Shown piece after piece: positions 62,449-64,000 of a stretch of 64,000 bases of DNA. The notes beneath the pieces were generated by a model, which was not told the origin of the DNA, ran no database searches, and saw nothing but the letters and a program-made list of their open reading frames with translations. This DNA comes from Fratercula arctica. Lineage: Eukaryota > Chordata > Aves > Charadriiformes > Alcidae. Made by a program: the position numbers and the translations under genes. Location: the NCBI GenBank assembly GCA_947846985.1, contig CANTUZ010000002.1, positions 11,577,587 through 11,641,586 on the forward strand. Direction: 5' to 3'. Numbering within the stretch: position 1 is the first letter of the stretch; the number at the start of each line of letters is the position of its first letter.

Positions 62449-64000
62449 CTACGAGGCACCTAGAATAGAGACAGTTTTGCAAGAAAATAATCAGGCAGAA
62501 GGACGTGGACTTCAGTTGTTAAGTACTCACAAGTTATTATTCTATTCTTACTCATGCTCCTTCATACTTTCCAGATGCAGGCTGGCAGCCTAGGGTATAT
62601 GGCCATCTGCAGTACTAACCACACAAACTGATTAGATCCAGCTTAGCATTAAGTAGCCATACATGGAAATAATTCTTCTTATAAATCACACCTCGGTAAA
62701 TTCAATCTAACATGCTCAACTAATATTTGGAAAAAGGATCAGAAGATTGTGTCACAATGCCTCACAGTCTTCCTTTTCATAATATGTTGTATAAAAACCC
62801 ACCTATGATTCCTACAGCTACAGTAATAACACCACTAGCCAAAGGTATAACTAGAAGTTAAGATGAAGATCTTTTTGTTCTATGGCAATTAAAAACACAC
62901 ATTGTATTGCATAAGTCCACTTGTTTATATCATGTTTACTGAGTACATCTTTAGCCGTTAGCAAGGATTCTTTGGAGATTCCTGTCCTGAACTATCAGTC
63001 TAAGATCCAGTTAGCAAGTTTGATTCTACATCATTAAGAAATCTTCACATCAAATACACGTAAGAGGGTAACCACCTCAACCTTCTCTGCAGATGTCACT
63101 CAGTACAGGATATGACCCTGCAGTTAGAGCTACCTAACCATTTTTCTTCCACAAACACTGGGTCTGCCTTCCCAATATCAGTAAAAACCAAAGTCTTTGT
63201 TGCTTTAACCGTGTAATTGGAATATTTGACAAGAATATGTATGCATATCTTATTCTAACACATGAGACTAAATACAAATAATTTCATAGTTATAAACCAC
63301 AATTTCCTTTTTCAGACATGTGTTCTAAAGTCTGCTTTTACTCAGAATGGTTCCTCATCCCTTAAACACTAGCAGTTTGCTCAACATTCAACACAACATT
63401 CAACTAAGAAATATGCAACTGCCATTAAGTCATACTTTACTGAACATTACCGTTGCAAAAACACTCAACAAAACATGGATCGATAATAATTTTGCTGATG
63501 TATAGCTACAGTAATCAATACCTAGTGAAAAGGGAACATGCTGACATTATCTCCTCCCTACTGGTGTAGGAGTGGCATAGCAGTTCAATGGTAATTCACA
63601 ATACCCACAGCCTGCCACAATTTCATACAGCTTCCCAAGAGAAAGAAGATCTACCAGATTTCTTTACAATAGGACTGTAAATCAGTATAGTTAAAGAGGT
63701 GATGACACCTATTTAGGTTTAGGCAGATTGTTCATTTTACCTGAAGCAGATGAGGAAACACAACAACAAAAACAAAACCATAAAAATTACTCCAAACTAG
63801 AGCAGAAACTCAAGTGAGTCTGTAGAAGCCCAAATGCTACTTCAGACTTGTAATTAATGTTTTAATATGGCATTACTTTTGCTACAATGTTGTACAGTAT
63901 TTCAGTTTCTGTAAAATACATGGTTAGGGATACAAAGAAAACCGTCTAAACCTGTTTTCACTATCAATTATTTAAAAACGTTAAGATTTGTTCCTATTTT

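Larger units (their letters stand above)
1..64000 (-). other. ESYT2: ESYT2 gene body (partial; exons 2-13 and introns)
   Basis: The whole window lies within the minus-strand gene for extended synaptotagmin-2, an ER-anchored tether whose SMP domain moves glycerophospholipids at ER-plasma membrane contacts and whose C2 domains bind the plasma membrane in a Ca2+/PI(4,5)P2-dependent way (family knowledge). Twelve coding exons (491-37752) each have AG acceptors and GT donors, and their phases join without a break into 363 codons with no stop. Encoded order: SMP domain, C2A, start of C2B. The N-terminal membrane hairpin, the rest of C2B and C2C are outside the window. The paralogues ESYT1 and ESYT3 are less likely because nearly every residue fits ESYT2 as I recall it. 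Confidence 0.96.
37753..64000 (-). other. ESYT2: Intron 1 (3' part, more than 26 kb)
   Basis: From exon 2 to the window end I find no further ESYT2 exon, CpG-rich promoter or other gene. The sequence is AT-rich, with scattered homopolymers, a GC-rich patch with C23 at 43.2-43.5 kb, a tRNA-like remnant near 52.75 kb and a CR1 scrap near 58.6 kb. Short ORFs occur throughout on both strands. None shows a family motif or codon pattern that I trust. Confidence 0.85.

Overview
The window is AT-rich vertebrate nuclear DNA, almost certainly from a bird (or a close sauropsid relative). The recognisable interspersed repeats are CR1-type LINEs, with the typical CR1 3' end and reverse-transcriptase fragments. 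I see no Alu, L1 or other mammalian repeats. There are no bacterial-style operons, and the coding sequence is split into short exons with GT/AG borders.

The whole window lies inside one gene on the minus strand, ESYT2 (extended synaptotagmin-2, an ER-anchored lipid-transfer tether at ER-plasma membrane contacts). I placed twelve consecutive coding exons from splice borders, reading phase and similarity to the vertebrate protein as I remember it. From 5' to 3' in the gene, 37752 down to 491, they total 1089 bp and give an uninterrupted 363-residue reading frame. This covers essentially the whole SMP lipid-transfer domain (residues about 1-198 of the window peptide), the whole first C2 domain (C2A, about 199-321) and the start of the second (C2B). 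The N-terminal membrane-hairpin exon should lie beyond position 64000. The rest of C2B, the linker and C2C should lie before position 1. I call the exons 2 to 13 on the assumption that one exon encodes the N-terminus.

Layout by increasing coordinate: exons 13 to 8 are packed into 0.5-4.8 kb. Intron 7 follows (4.8-9.6 kb), then exon 7, then the 18-kb intron 6, which carries most of the CR1 DNA (11.1-11.7, 14.4-16.3 and about 26.7-27.65 kb). Exons 6 and 5 lie at 27.9-28.8 kb, exons 4, 3 and 2 at 34.7-37.8 kb, and from 37.75 kb to the end there are more than 26 kb of intron 1.

No second gene, CRISPR array, intact mobile element or novel multi-gene system was found. The observations most worth a second look are an internally deleted CR1 joining an ORF1 esterase remnant to the RT domain, a 26-nt perfect palindrome in intron 7, a GC-rich patch with a C23 tract and G-quadruplex-like runs in intron 1, and a speculative alternative first exon at 50.7 kb in frame with exon 2.
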